Shown: positions 1 to 6,915 of the stretch, one piece after another
Layout: each line of letters opens with the position of its first letter
Numbering within the stretch: position 1 is the stretch's first letter
Assembly (NCBI GenBank): GCA_036311285.1
Contig: JAXJQF010000096.1
Span: forward strand, 1 to 8,070
Reading direction: 5' to 3'
Length of the DNA stretch: 8,070 nt
From: JAXJQF01 sp036311285
GTDB taxonomy: Bacteria; Pseudomonadota; Gammaproteobacteria; Enterobacterales; Succinivibrionaceae
Notes under the pieces: model-generated
The model's database searches: none
Told to the model about the DNA's origin: nothing
The model's input: the letters and a program-made list of their open reading frames with translations, nothing else
Position numbers and translations under genes: made by a program

Positions 1-199
1 AACCATAGTTGTTGGAACAATAAACTTTGTTGGTTGTTTTTTATTGTTCTGGTTAGAGCATGTATTTGGGGCTTTAACTGTAGATTACGATTTATTATGG
101 TCAAGTATTTCAACGTTCTTTGTATGGCCATTATTGTATGTCGTAATGAATTTGTTTTGCGGTAATCCAGAAGAAGAAAATAAAAACAACTATGCCTAA
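1..199 (+). CDS. mreD: MreD, rod shape-determining membrane protein (3' end only)
   Basis: This is a partial gene: the reading frame enters from the left edge (first full codon at base 2) and ends at TAA 197-199, giving about 65 C-terminal residues. They show two strongly hydrophobic stretches separated by an acidic loop, then a short polar tail (NPEEENKNNYA), as expected for the last transmembrane helices of MreD. The segments FWLEHVFG and LWSSISTFFVWPLLY line up with FWAEFLVI and FWSSVVNGVLWPWIF at the C-terminus of E. coli MreD (recalled). MreD is an inner-membrane member of the MreBCD/RodA elongation complex that directs lateral wall synthesis. The following maf gene starts 8 bases before this stop codon, matching the mreBCD-maf-rng order of gammaproteobacteria. 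The N-terminal part lies outside the window. Confidence 0.85.
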   Translation, partial: TIVVGTINFVGCFLLFWLEHVFGALTVDYDLLWSSISTFFVWPLLYVVMNLFCGNPEEENKNNYA

Positions 200-773
200 A
201 TTTATTCTAGCTTCAGCGTCTCCAAGAAGAAGGGAATTATTGTCGTCATTAGGTGTTGATTTTGATATTATTGTCCCATCCATTGATGAGAGTAATATAG
301 GTGATTTAAGGGAACCGGATAAAATTGCTACCTATCTTTCTTATAAAAAAGCTTCTGAAATATTAAAGACTAATAAAGATTCATGTATTATTGCTGCTGA
401 TACTATAGTTGTTTGTAATAATGAGATATTTGGAAAACCTCAAAATAAACAACATTTCTTTAAAATGTTTCAACATTTAAATAATAATTATCACAAGGTA
501 ATAACTGGATTAACAGTATTGTATAAGGATTATTTATATAGCGATTCTATTACTACAAATATTAAGTTCAAATTTGTTTCAGATGAAGAATTAGAAAAAT
601 ATTGGAATAGTAATGAGCCTAAAGATAAAGCAGGAGGCTATGGAATACAAGGTTTAGGTGGTCGTTTTGTAGAGCAAATAAATGGAAGTTTTACTAATGT
701 GGTAGGACTTCCTATTGAAAAATTAAAAGAAGTTATAGACGAAGTTGTTGCTTATGAAAAAAATACTTGTTAG
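192..773 (+). CDS. maf: Maf/YhdE nucleoside triphosphate pyrophosphatase (dTTP/UTP type)
   Basis: A 193-residue, full-length Maf-family protein (E. coli YhdE is about 197). Family members hydrolyse dTTP, UTP and modified pyrimidine nucleotides to monophosphate and pyrophosphate, acting as cytosolic house-cleaning enzymes; overproduction has been linked to septum inhibition. Visible motifs are the N-terminal phosphate-binding SASPRRR (residues 8-14), AADTIV with the catalytic-type Asp70, GKP with Lys82, and DKAGGYGIQG with Lys146 and Gln153. The stretch after it (GLGGRFVEQINGSFTNVVGLP) matches the YhdE rather than the YceF subgroup, so a pyrimidine preference is inferred. The ATG at 192 lies inside the end of mreD (8-base overlap), and the 3' end overlaps rng by 20 bases, implying co-transcription and probable translational coupling. 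No strong Shine-Dalgarno sequence is visible, only a purine-rich GAAGAAGAA about 13 bases upstream. Confidence 0.93.
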   Translation: MPKFILASASPRRRELLSSLGVDFDIIVPSIDESNIGDLREPDKIATYLSYKKASEILKTNKDSCIIAADTIVVCNNEIFGKPQNKQHFFKMFQHLNNNYHKVITGLTVLYKDYLYSDSITTNIKFKFVSDEELEKYWNSNEPKDKAGGYGIQGLGGRFVEQINGSFTNVVGLPIEKLKEVIDEVVAYEKNTC

Positions 774-2178
774 TTTTTCTCCTTTTGATGTGACACTTGC
801 TCATGTTGAAGATGGTAAATTATGCCGTTACGAACGTTATATTAAAAATAAATCATCATATTTAGATGGAAACGTATATTTAGGAAAAGTTAGTAGAATT
901 ATCCCAAGTATGAATGCTGCTTTTGTGGATATAGGTGGAGAAACAGGGTATTTACATTATAGTAATTTTAGACATAAATTATCTAAAGCGGTTTCTATAA
1001 GTGATGTATTGCATGTAGGTGACTTAGTAATAGTACAGATAATAAAGGAATCAATAAGAGATAAAAAAGTAAAATTATCTAATATGATAAGTCTAGCCTC
1101 AAGATATGTGGTGCTGAATACTTATAATAACCTAATAAATTTTTCATCGAAGCTTCAACTAGAAGAAAAGTCTTATATTAATACAGTTGTTGAAGAAAAT
1201 AAAATAGCTTTCCCTTACGGATATTTATTTAGAACTGAGTGTAATAAATTAACAGAACAAGAGCTTGTAGCAGAAGCGAATTCATTAAATACTATTTGGA
1301 GTAGTATTGAATTTTTTGCTAAGAATGATAAAACCCCTCGTCTAATATTTTCTAAATCAATTTTTTTTAATTCATTTTTAACAAACGTAAATCTTGATAA
1401 CATTGATTGTATTGAAGTAGAAGGAGATGATAATTTTGGTTTTAAAGGCTTTATAGAAGAGTATTTTGGTCAAGATTACTTAAAGTTGATTAAGAAAAAA
1501 AATGAAGATATTTTTGCAAGAAATGATTTACAAAACCAATTTAATCAGCTGTTTGATAATCGTGTTAAGTTGAAAAATGGTGGAGAAATTGTTATAGAAC
1601 ACACTGAAGCAATGACAGTCATTGATGTTAATACAAGTTCTTTCGTAGGCTTTAAAGATGAAGAAAATACTCGAGTGTTGATAAATCAAACGGCCGCATC
1701 TGAAATATGTAATCAAATAGTTTTACGCAATATCACGGGGGTCATAGTTATTGATTTTCTTGATATGATGAAAGACGAAAACAAGAACAAGATTTTATGT
1801 AATTTAAGAAAATTCTTTAAGGATAAAAACGATAAAATAATAGGATTTAACGAACTAGGTTTAGTTTTTATAAATAGAAAACGCGTAAAAAATAGCGTTG
1901 ATGATATTATGTTAGATGACGAGCTTATTAAAGTTGATAAATCACAATTACTAAAGCCAATATATTTAATGTCAGAAATTTATAAGAAGATTGTTTATCA
2001 TTGTAATTATGACAAAATAGATAATTTTATATTGTATGTTTCTAATCATTTAAATAAGTTCTTTACTGAAAATGATTCATCTATGCTAAAAGAGTTGGAA
2101 CGAGTTTGCCATAAGAATATAGTTCTAAAGACAGTTGATAGCTTTACGAATAATAAATACGAAGTAATTGCAGGTTAG
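754..2178 (+). CDS. rng: Ribonuclease G, lacking the zinc-link cysteines
   Basis: A 474-residue RNase E/G-family endoribonuclease (E. coli RNase G is 489). RNase G matures the 5' end of 16S rRNA and cuts AU-rich single-stranded RNA, preferring 5'-monophosphate ends. The order is an N-terminal segment, an S1 domain (GNVYLGKVSRIIPSMNAAFVDIG, about residues 39-61), a 5'-sensor region (SRYVV 116-120 and Arg160-Thr161), and a DNase I-like catalytic part with Asp291, Asn293 and Asp334. These align with E. coli RNase E Asp303, Asn305 and Asp346, with identical 43-residue spacing. The CPxC zinc-link that normally follows RKR(x)xxS is replaced by Glu390-Leu-Ile-Lys393 with no gap, so both metal-binding cysteines are absent. 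I chose ATG 754 (MKKILVSF) over an in-frame TTG at 745 because it fits the family N-terminus. It overlaps maf by 20 bases. There is no RNase E-type C-terminal scaffold. Confidence 0.9.
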   Translation: MKKILVSFSPFDVTLAHVEDGKLCRYERYIKNKSSYLDGNVYLGKVSRIIPSMNAAFVDIGGETGYLHYSNFRHKLSKAVSISDVLHVGDLVIVQIIKESIRDKKVKLSNMISLASRYVVLNTYNNLINFSSKLQLEEKSYINTVVEENKIAFPYGYLFRTECNKLTEQELVAEANSLNTIWSSIEFFAKNDKTPRLIFSKSIFFNSFLTNVNLDNIDCIEVEGDDNFGFKGFIEEYFGQDYLKLIKKKNEDIFARNDLQNQFNQLFDNRVKLKNGGEIVIEHTEAMTVIDVNTSSFVGFKDEENTRVLINQTAASEICNQIVLRNITGVIVIDFLDMMKDENKNKILCNLRKFFKDKNDKIIGFNELGLVFINRKRVKNSVDDIMLDDELIKVDKSQLLKPIYLMSEIYKKIVYHCNYDKIDNFILYVSNHLNKFFTENDSSMLKELERVCHKNIVLKTVDSFTNNKYEVIAG

Positions 2179-2182
2179 CAAT

Positions 2183-2923
2183 ATGAATATAATTATAGGA
2201 CAACTATCTGCTAATGCTAGACCTTATAAAGATACTCTCAAGAAAATAGAAAGTATAATTGATAAAAATTATGATTGTGATGATACAAATATTTTAATAC
2301 TGCCTGAAAACTTCCTTGAATATAATTCGTCTATTGATTTGAATAAAAAATTTGCAGACCTTATTGAACAACAAACAATAATTGAACAAATTTCAAAGAT
2401 CGCACAAAAAAAGAAATGCTATATTTTTGCGGGAACTGTTCCTATTAAAAGAAATGAAAGGTATTACAATTCATGTAATATCTTTGATTGTTACGGTAAT
2501 TTAATTGATGTATATGAAAAGAGAAATTTGTTTGTAGCCAATATTGAAGGTTTGGAATATGACGAAGCGTCTTTTTATACACCAGGCAATAAAGAAGTAA
2601 TCGTTAAAATTGCGGATTATAATTTTGGTGTCGCGATTTGTTATGATTTAAGATTTCCAGAACTTTTCGAAAGTATGAAGAATAATAATGTCGATATATT
2701 TGTAGTAATTGCGGCTTTTACTTATAAAACGGGAAAGGATAATTGGGTTGATTTATTGACAGGTGTCGCTAGGAAAAATGAATGTCTTGTTGTTGCATCA
2801 GATTTGTGTGGTCGATCTGAATGTGGTTATAAATGCTACGGGCATTCTTTAATAGTTGGTAAAGATGGACAAATAATATTACAATTGAATGAAGACGAGT
2901 CAGATATTAATTATAAAATATAG
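2183..2923 (+). CDS. Nitrilase-superfamily carbon-nitrogen hydrolase (Nit2/omega-amidase-like), C-terminally short
   Basis: A 246-residue member of the nitrilase superfamily, whose enzymes cleave non-peptide C-N bonds in the cytosol using a Glu-Lys-Cys triad. The triad is visible: Glu42 in LPENF, Lys113 in YEKRNLF, and Cys153 in GVAICYDLRFPELF. The CYDLRFPELF signature points to the Nit/omega-amidase branch (deamidated glutathione or alpha-keto acid omega-amides), but the substrate cannot be fixed from sequence. ATG 2183 lies 4 bases after the rng stop with AGG at 2172-2174 as a weak ribosome site; a TTG at 2168 is less likely. From memory, a nitrilase gene occupies this place near rng and tldD in vibrios too. 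The protein ends about 25-30 residues before the usual family end, at TAG 2921-2923. The same frame continues past that stop with residues resembling the missing tail, so recent truncation is possible. Activity is plausible, since the catalytic core is complete. Confidence 0.85.
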   Translation: MNIIIGQLSANARPYKDTLKKIESIIDKNYDCDDTNILILPENFLEYNSSIDLNKKFADLIEQQTIIEQISKIAQKKKCYIFAGTVPIKRNERYYNSCNIFDCYGNLIDVYEKRNLFVANIEGLEYDEASFYTPGNKEVIVKIADYNFGVAICYDLRFPELFESMKNNNVDIFVVIAAFTYKTGKDNWVDLLTGVARKNECLVVASDLCGRSECGYKCYGHSLIVGKDGQIILQLNEDESDINYKI

Positions 2924-2948
2924 TTAGAAGTAGAAGAGTTATGGATGT

Positions 2949-4460
2949 ATGAAAAATAAAGACGAATATAAAAAGATAGAAGATAAAATTTTAAGGTCCA
3001 ATGATGTAAATGATATGTCAATTTATATTGATAGATTAAATTCATCAGATTTGGATTTTTCTGATATTTATTTTTCAGATGTAGTTAGAGAATCTTGGGG
3101 ATTAGTTGATTCTAAGATATCAAGTGCTTCATTCTCAATTGTAAAGGGTGTTGGCGTACGAGGTGTAAAGGGTGAAGAAACAATTTTAACAACATCTAAC
3201 ATTATCAATGATAGTGAAATGAATACCTTGGTGAACGCTGTTGTTGCAAGTAAATCATCAAATTGTGGTAGTAGGAAAGAATTTAGTCATAACTTTAGTA
3301 ATCCTAAAATTGCACTAAAGGAGTTTGATCCAATTGATTTCATTAGTAGAGACGAAAAAGTAAGAATGATGAATGAAATTGATGATTTTGTTAGAAATTT
3401 AGATTCTAGAGTTATTCAAGTGTCTGTAAGTCTAAATATGGTTGATAGACATAATTTATTATTCACATCAGATTACAATTCTGTTTCATTTAATTCACCA
3501 GATGTTGTTTTAAGTATTTATGTTCAAGTAATGAAGGATGGACGAATAGAAGCTGGATCTAATTCAGGAGGAAAGTCAGGAAATGTTGATTTTTTATATG
3601 ATGAAGTTCCTGTTCTCCCATCAGACTATATTTATGGAATTTCACAACTAGATTTAACAGATGTTAAAACAGAAAAGAGATATCTTGCTATAGCTAGAGA
3701 AGCCTTAAGAGTTGCACTTGTTAATTTAGAATCGAAGGAATTTACAGCAGGCAATTTTCCTGTAGTTTTAGCCAATGGTTGGCCAGGAGTTTTAATTCAT
3801 GAAGCTATCGGACATGGGTTAGAAGCTGATTCTATTCGAAAAAAAGCTTCAATATTTGTTGATAAGATAGGTGAACAGGTTACTTCTCCTTTGTGTACCA
3901 TTGTGGATGATGGAACACTAGAGCGTGGTACGGGGTCATTTGATTATGATAGTGAGGGAACTCCTTCACAATATAATGTTTTGATTGAGAATGGCGTTTT
4001 AAAAACATACATGTACGATAAGCTTAACGCTAAGCTAATGGGGGCTAAACCAACAGGTAATGGTCGACGTCAAGGATATGGTGTCGTTCCTATTCCTAGA
4101 ATGACTAATACATATATGCTACCAGGAGAATCAGATCCTAAGGATATAATAAAATCTATAGATAAAGGGATATATGCTATAAGGTTCGAAGGTGGACAAG
4201 TAAATCCAGCTTCAGGTAATTTTACATTTGGTGCATCTGAAGCTTATTACGTTGAAAACGGAGAAATATGTTATCCGATAAAAGGAGTTACTTTAATTGG
4301 AAATTGTATTGATGTAATGAAGAAAGTTTCAATGGTTGGCAACGATTTGAAGTTTGATAAAGGTGTTGGTCGTTGTGGTAAACAAGGTCAAAGTGTGCCT
4401 GTCGGAATTGGTCAACCAACACTTAGGTTAGATTCAATAACAATTGGTGGCACCAAGTAA
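2949..4460 (+). CDS. tldD: TldD, catalytic subunit of the TldD/TldE metalloprotease
   Basis: A 503-residue TldD (E. coli 481). With TldE (PmbA) it forms a heterodimeric cytosolic zinc protease that cleaves unfolded peptides threaded into its cavity. Known E. coli roles include removing the microcin B17 leader and degrading the CcdA antitoxin. The zinc motif HExxxH is His284-Glu285-Ala-Ile-Gly-His289, and Cys476 in GVGRCGKQGQ corresponds to the third metal ligand. Other conserved blocks are LCTIVDDGT, GTPSQYNVLIENG, LMGAKPTGNGRR, PRMTNTYMLPG, SMVGNDLKFD and the C-terminal GIGQPTLRLDSITIGGT. Relative to E. coli there is extra sequence at the N-terminus and an insert of roughly 15 residues near 225-245, after the GG-rich loop. 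ATG 2949 follows the nitrilase stop by 25 bases, with GAAGAG at 2932-2937 as a possible ribosome site; nearby ATGs at 2941 and 2945 are out of frame. It is the last gene of the operon, and a terminator follows. Confidence 0.95.
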   Translation: MKNKDEYKKIEDKILRSNDVNDMSIYIDRLNSSDLDFSDIYFSDVVRESWGLVDSKISSASFSIVKGVGVRGVKGEETILTTSNIINDSEMNTLVNAVVASKSSNCGSRKEFSHNFSNPKIALKEFDPIDFISRDEKVRMMNEIDDFVRNLDSRVIQVSVSLNMVDRHNLLFTSDYNSVSFNSPDVVLSIYVQVMKDGRIEAGSNSGGKSGNVDFLYDEVPVLPSDYIYGISQLDLTDVKTEKRYLAIAREALRVALVNLESKEFTAGNFPVVLANGWPGVLIHEAIGHGLEADSIRKKASIFVDKIGEQVTSPLCTIVDDGTLERGTGSFDYDSEGTPSQYNVLIENGVLKTYMYDKLNAKLMGAKPTGNGRRQGYGVVPIPRMTNTYMLPGESDPKDIIKSIDKGIYAIRFEGGQVNPASGNFTFGASEAYYVENGEICYPIKGVTLIGNCIDVMKKVSMVGNDLKFDKGVGRCGKQGQSVPVGIGQPTLRLDSITIGGTK

Positions 4461-4486
4461 TTAACAGCAAGTTAAAAATTAGTTAC

Positions 4487-4529
4487 AAAATACCCTCGTA
4501 ATGAAATATTTGTATTACGAGGGTATTTT
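4487..4529. terminator. Bidirectional intrinsic terminator between tldD and the rhodanese gene
   Basis: The arms 4487-4502 (AAAATACCCTCGTAAT) and 4514-4529 are a perfect 16-bp inverted repeat with an 11-base loop. The stem carries a GC-rich core (CCCTCG) flanked by an A run on the left and a T run on the right, so either strand yields a hairpin ending in U-rich RNA. It lies 26 bases after the tldD stop and 15 bases beyond the stop of the opposing rhodanese gene, where a shared terminator for convergent operons is expected. Confidence 0.9.
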
Positions 4530-4544
4530 AAATTAGATATTAAA

Positions 4545-4865
4545 TTATTTATTTAGAATTGCTTTAGCATCTTCAAAACCGCCGATACTAGTTACGTCTT
4601 TGTAACCAGCTAGCTTTAAATTTGTTAAAGCAACACCGGCTCTTTTTCCAGAACGACAAAATAAAACAATCGTATCTTCTTTCTTGATGTTGTGCTGAGA
4701 CATTCCTGATAAGATTTCGTTATGCGGAATGTTTATGGTACCTTCAATGCTTTTTTCTTGGTACTCAGCTGGAGTTCTAACGTCGATATAAAATGTATCA
4801 GCTAGTACATTGTTTGAAAAAATAACACTTAAAGTAAAAGATAAAAAAAACAGTATTTTTTTCAT
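4545..4865 (-). CDS. Periplasmic single-domain rhodanese (PspE-like)
   Basis: A 106-residue protein made of a signal peptide and one rhodanese domain. The first 22 residues have a Lys-Lys start, a hydrophobic core (ILFFLSFTLSVIF) and a VLA site, predicting cleavage before Asp23 and export. The mature part starts at once with FYIDVRTPAEYQ, continues through GTINIPH, and carries the catalytic-type Cys70 in the loop LFCRSGKRAG, followed by GYKDVTSIGGF. Length and design match E. coli PspE, a periplasmic thiosulfate sulfurtransferase that moves sulfane sulfur to cyanide or thiols; the natural substrate is unknown. The ATG is 11 bases after the darP stop. A strong ribosome site, AGGAAAG, overlaps the darP stop codon, so the two genes are very likely translated from one mRNA. 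I leave the symbol blank because PspE itself belongs to the phage-shock operon and orthology cannot be shown here. Confidence 0.88.
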   Translation of the reverse strand: MKKILFFLSFTLSVIFSNNVLADTFYIDVRTPAEYQEKSIEGTINIPHNEILSGMSQHNIKKEDTIVLFCRSGKRAGVALTNLKLAGYKDVTSIGGFEDAKAILNK

Positions 4866-4876
4866 AATAGTCTTTC

Positions 4877-5419
4877 CTATTTTATAAAGAGTTTTAAATA
4901 TTGATATAATTCTTTAAAATATTTTTTATCATCTTTGTCTTCAGATGTTTCTTTTTGTGCTTGTTTAACTAAGTTTCTAAGTTTGTTTCTATCCATTTCT
5001 GGATATTGTGAAATAAGAACATTTATTTCTTTAATGCCATTATCTATAAGTTTTTTTCTTTGATTTTCTATTGCATAGTTAGTAGTATTTCCTGAAACAT
5101 GTATACCAGCAATACTCTTTAGGGCATTTTCATATTTGCTTATATCATCTTCTCTTTTTCTTAAAAGAGCTTCGATATGAAGATTTTGTCTTCTTAATTC
5201 TTCTGAATTAGGTTTTAATTTCTTTGCATTTAAGCAAGCTTCTTTCAATGTTGTATCGTCATCAAATGGAAGCTTCTCTATTTCTGTTAAAGAAAGAGAA
5301 TACATTTTTATGCCAAGCTCTCTTAAATTTTTAGCTTTTCTTTTTATAGAACTTTTTGATACCCAATCGTCATCATAATCGTCATATTGTTGATTAAAAT
5401 TTATTTCGTCTTGTAACAT
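4877..5419 (-). CDS. darP: DarP/YjgA, 50S ribosome assembly factor (DUF615)
   Basis: A 180-residue protein matching E. coli YjgA/DarP (about 183 residues), a factor bound to late 50S precursors that helps fold the peptidyl transferase centre region. Features in order are an acidic N-terminus (YDDYDDDW, residues 11-18), the conserved WVSKSSIKRKAKNLRELG block (compare WVSKSEIKRDAEELKRLG in E. coli), a central helical segment rich in Arg and Lys (RRQNLHIEALLRKRE), and a C-terminal part with LIDNGIKEINVLISQYPEMDRNKLRNLVKQAQKE that aligns with [34 protein letters not shown]. No signal peptide or membrane segment is seen. ATG 5419 has the ribosome site AAGGA 7 bases upstream. darP is divergent from pmbA, an arrangement shared with E. 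coli, and is followed by the rhodanese gene. Confidence 0.92.
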   Translation of the reverse strand: MLQDEINFNQQYDDYDDDWVSKSSIKRKAKNLRELGIKMYSLSLTEIEKLPFDDDTTLKEACLNAKKLKPNSEELRRQNLHIEALLRKREDDISKYENALKSIAGIHVSGNTTNYAIENQRKKLIDNGIKEINVLISQYPEMDRNKLRNLVKQAQKETSEDKDDKKYFKELYQYLKLFIK

Positions 5420-5493
5420 AATTAGATCCTTTTTGATTTTTAGTGTATTCTATCATATTTATAAAATTATTTTTACAAAACGCATAACGAGAA
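5420..5493. promoter_or_regulatory. Divergent promoter region of darP and pmbA
   Basis: Only 80 bases separate the two start codons, so both promoters must fit here. Leftward, towards darP, TATGAT (reverse complement of 5452-5457) is a good -10, with a poor -35 (TTTTGT, reverse complement of 5475-5480) at 17-base spacing. Rightward, towards pmbA, TTGATT at 5433-5438 and TATTTA at 5456-5461 are spaced by 17 bases. The two -10 elements overlap or abut, so the polymerases may compete. The region is very AT-rich, which makes chance matches easy; the existence of promoters is safer than these exact boxes. Confidence 0.55.
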
Positions 5494-5499
5494 GTGATC

Positions 5500-6849
5500 A
5501 TGACTAAGGATATAGACCAAGAGATAAACCAATTGTCAGAGTTGGTTTCTAGAGCGCTAAAAAAAGCTAAAGACAAAGGGGCAGATCAAGTATATCTATC
5601 CGTTGGACGCGCTTCTACCTCTTCTATTTCATGTAGAAAACAAAATAAAGAGAAGATTAAATATTCTAATTCAATGGGAATAAGCATTGTCTTATATAAA
5701 GACCAAGCCATGGGAAGTTCTCAAACAAATGAATTATCAGACGGTGCTATTGAAAAATGTATTGACGCTGCGCTAAGTATTGCTAAATATACGGATCCTG
5801 ATGATGCTGAAGGATTACCAGAATATGATTTATTAGCGAAGGAATCAAAAGATTTTGATGTATATCATCCTCAACAAATGGACATGGATAAAGCTTTTGA
5901 AATATGTAAAAGTTTAGAACAGCAGACTCTTGTGGCTGATAGAGATATTGATAACTTCCAAAGTTCAAGTTTTGGATGGGGAGAAAAGGTTCGTGTAGTG
6001 GGAAACTCTCATGATATAATTTTTTCAAAAAAATTAACGACCTATACAAAAAGTGTCCACTTAATAATGAAAGGGAACGACGATAAGAGTAAGCACGGCT
6101 ATTCATCTACATATGAAGCGGATCTTAAAGATTTGTTAGAAGATGATTTTATCATCAATGAAGCAATTGAAGAAGCTAAGACAGCATTAAATCCGAGAAA
6201 GGTAAAGACCGGAACATACCCTGTAATTTTTAAGCGAGGAGAATCTGACTTCCTATTTTCATCATTCTATGCAGCTATTACAGGTGGTAGTCAATATTAT
6301 AAAACAGGCTATTTACAAGATTGTAAGGGAAATGAAGTCTTTCCATCATGGTTAAGCATTGATGAAGATCCTTTTGTGATGAAGGACTTAGGTTCTTCCT
6401 TCATGGATGGAGATATGGTAAAAAGAGATAAATTTTGTATAGTAAAAGATGGTGTTGTGCAAGATTATTTGTTGAGTAATTACTATGCTAAAAAACTAAA
6501 TCTAATCACCAATGGTCATTCAGGTGGAGTAACCAATACTTATGTAAAATCAAGTATTGATAATGTTTGTTCATACACTGATTTAGTAAAGAAAATGGAT
6601 AAAGGATTGATTATTACCTCTACAATTGGTCAAGGTTTTAATCATCAAACAGGTGACTACTCTAGTGGAGCTGAAGGTTTTTGGGTAGAAAATGGAGAGA
6701 TTCAGTATCCTGTTTCAGGTTTTACAATTGCCGGAAATATACTAGATATGTATAGAAATATTGTAGCTATAGGTAGTGATATTGATGCAAGAACAGATGT
6801 AAATGTAGGTTCAGTATTATTAAGTAGTATGAAAATTGCTGGTGAATAA
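5500..6849 (+). CDS. pmbA: PmbA/TldE, non-catalytic subunit of the TldD/TldE protease
   Basis: A 449-residue protein, the same length as E. coli PmbA/TldE (450). It is a structural homologue of TldD that lacks the HExxxH zinc motif, and the place where that motif would lie reads SSFYAAITGG (residues 254-263). TldE pairs with TldD to build the closed proteolytic chamber and is needed for activity in E. coli, including microcin B17 maturation. Diagnostic blocks are IKDG-type VKDGVVQDYLLSNYYAKKL, NGHSGGVTN, TIGQGFNHQTGDYSSGAEGFWVENGEIQYPV (W395 within it), TIAGNILDMYRNIV and the C-terminal GSVLLSSMKIAG. I prefer ATG 5500 to the in-frame GTG at 5494 because GAGAAG (5489-5494) then sits 5 bases upstream as a ribosome site. 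It is divergent from darP. Its partner gene tldD ends about 1 kb upstream on the same strand. Confidence 0.95.
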   Translation: MTKDIDQEINQLSELVSRALKKAKDKGADQVYLSVGRASTSSISCRKQNKEKIKYSNSMGISIVLYKDQAMGSSQTNELSDGAIEKCIDAALSIAKYTDPDDAEGLPEYDLLAKESKDFDVYHPQQMDMDKAFEICKSLEQQTLVADRDIDNFQSSSFGWGEKVRVVGNSHDIIFSKKLTTYTKSVHLIMKGNDDKSKHGYSSTYEADLKDLLEDDFIINEAIEEAKTALNPRKVKTGTYPVIFKRGESDFLFSSFYAAITGGSQYYKTGYLQDCKGNEVFPSWLSIDEDPFVMKDLGSSFMDGDMVKRDKFCIVKDGVVQDYLLSNYYAKKLNLITNGHSGGVTNTYVKSSIDNVCSYTDLVKKMDKGLIITSTIGQGFNHQTGDYSSGAEGFWVENGEIQYPVSGFTIAGNILDMYRNIVAIGSDIDARTDVNVGSVLLSSMKIAGE

Positions 6850-6854
6850 TTATT

Positions 6855-6882
6855 TTGATTATTATATTCATAGTATTATAAT
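6855..6882 (+). promoter_or_regulatory. Sigma70-type promoter of glpX
   Basis: TTGATT at 6855-6860 and a perfect TATAAT at 6877-6882 are separated by 16 bases, placing a start site near 6889 and a leader of about 27 bases before the glpX ATG. A 9-bp AT-only inverted repeat (6858-6866 with 6877-6885) overlaps both boxes; it may be a chance product of base composition. The promoter begins 5 bases after the pmbA stop, so glpX need not depend on read-through. Confidence 0.6.
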
Positions 6883-6915
6883 AATTACACTTACGTTTTT
6901 ATTGGATTAAATAAT

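Noticed and set aside
1021..1130. Loss of the glycine in the RNase 5'-monophosphate sensor (query KKVKL against KGAAL in RNase E)
   Set aside because: On counting, the sensor residues Gly124 and Val128 of RNase E fall in LAGSYLV, further on. There the query has Ser116 and Val120, and E. coli RNase G also has Ser at that place, so this is normal for RNase G.
2941..2948. ATG codons at 2941 and 2945 as tldD starts
   Set aside because: Both are out of frame with the tldD protein; ATG 2949 is in frame.
5783..6106. A 107-codon minus-strand open frame, and similar short ones at 1215-1403 and 1528-1716
   Set aside because: They are antisense to pmbA and rng coding sequence, with no ribosome site or family similarity visible.
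6850..6900. The 9-bp AT-only inverted repeat as a terminator of pmbA
   Set aside because: It contains no G or C pairs and overlaps an excellent promoter for glpX, so a stable terminator hairpin is unlikely.
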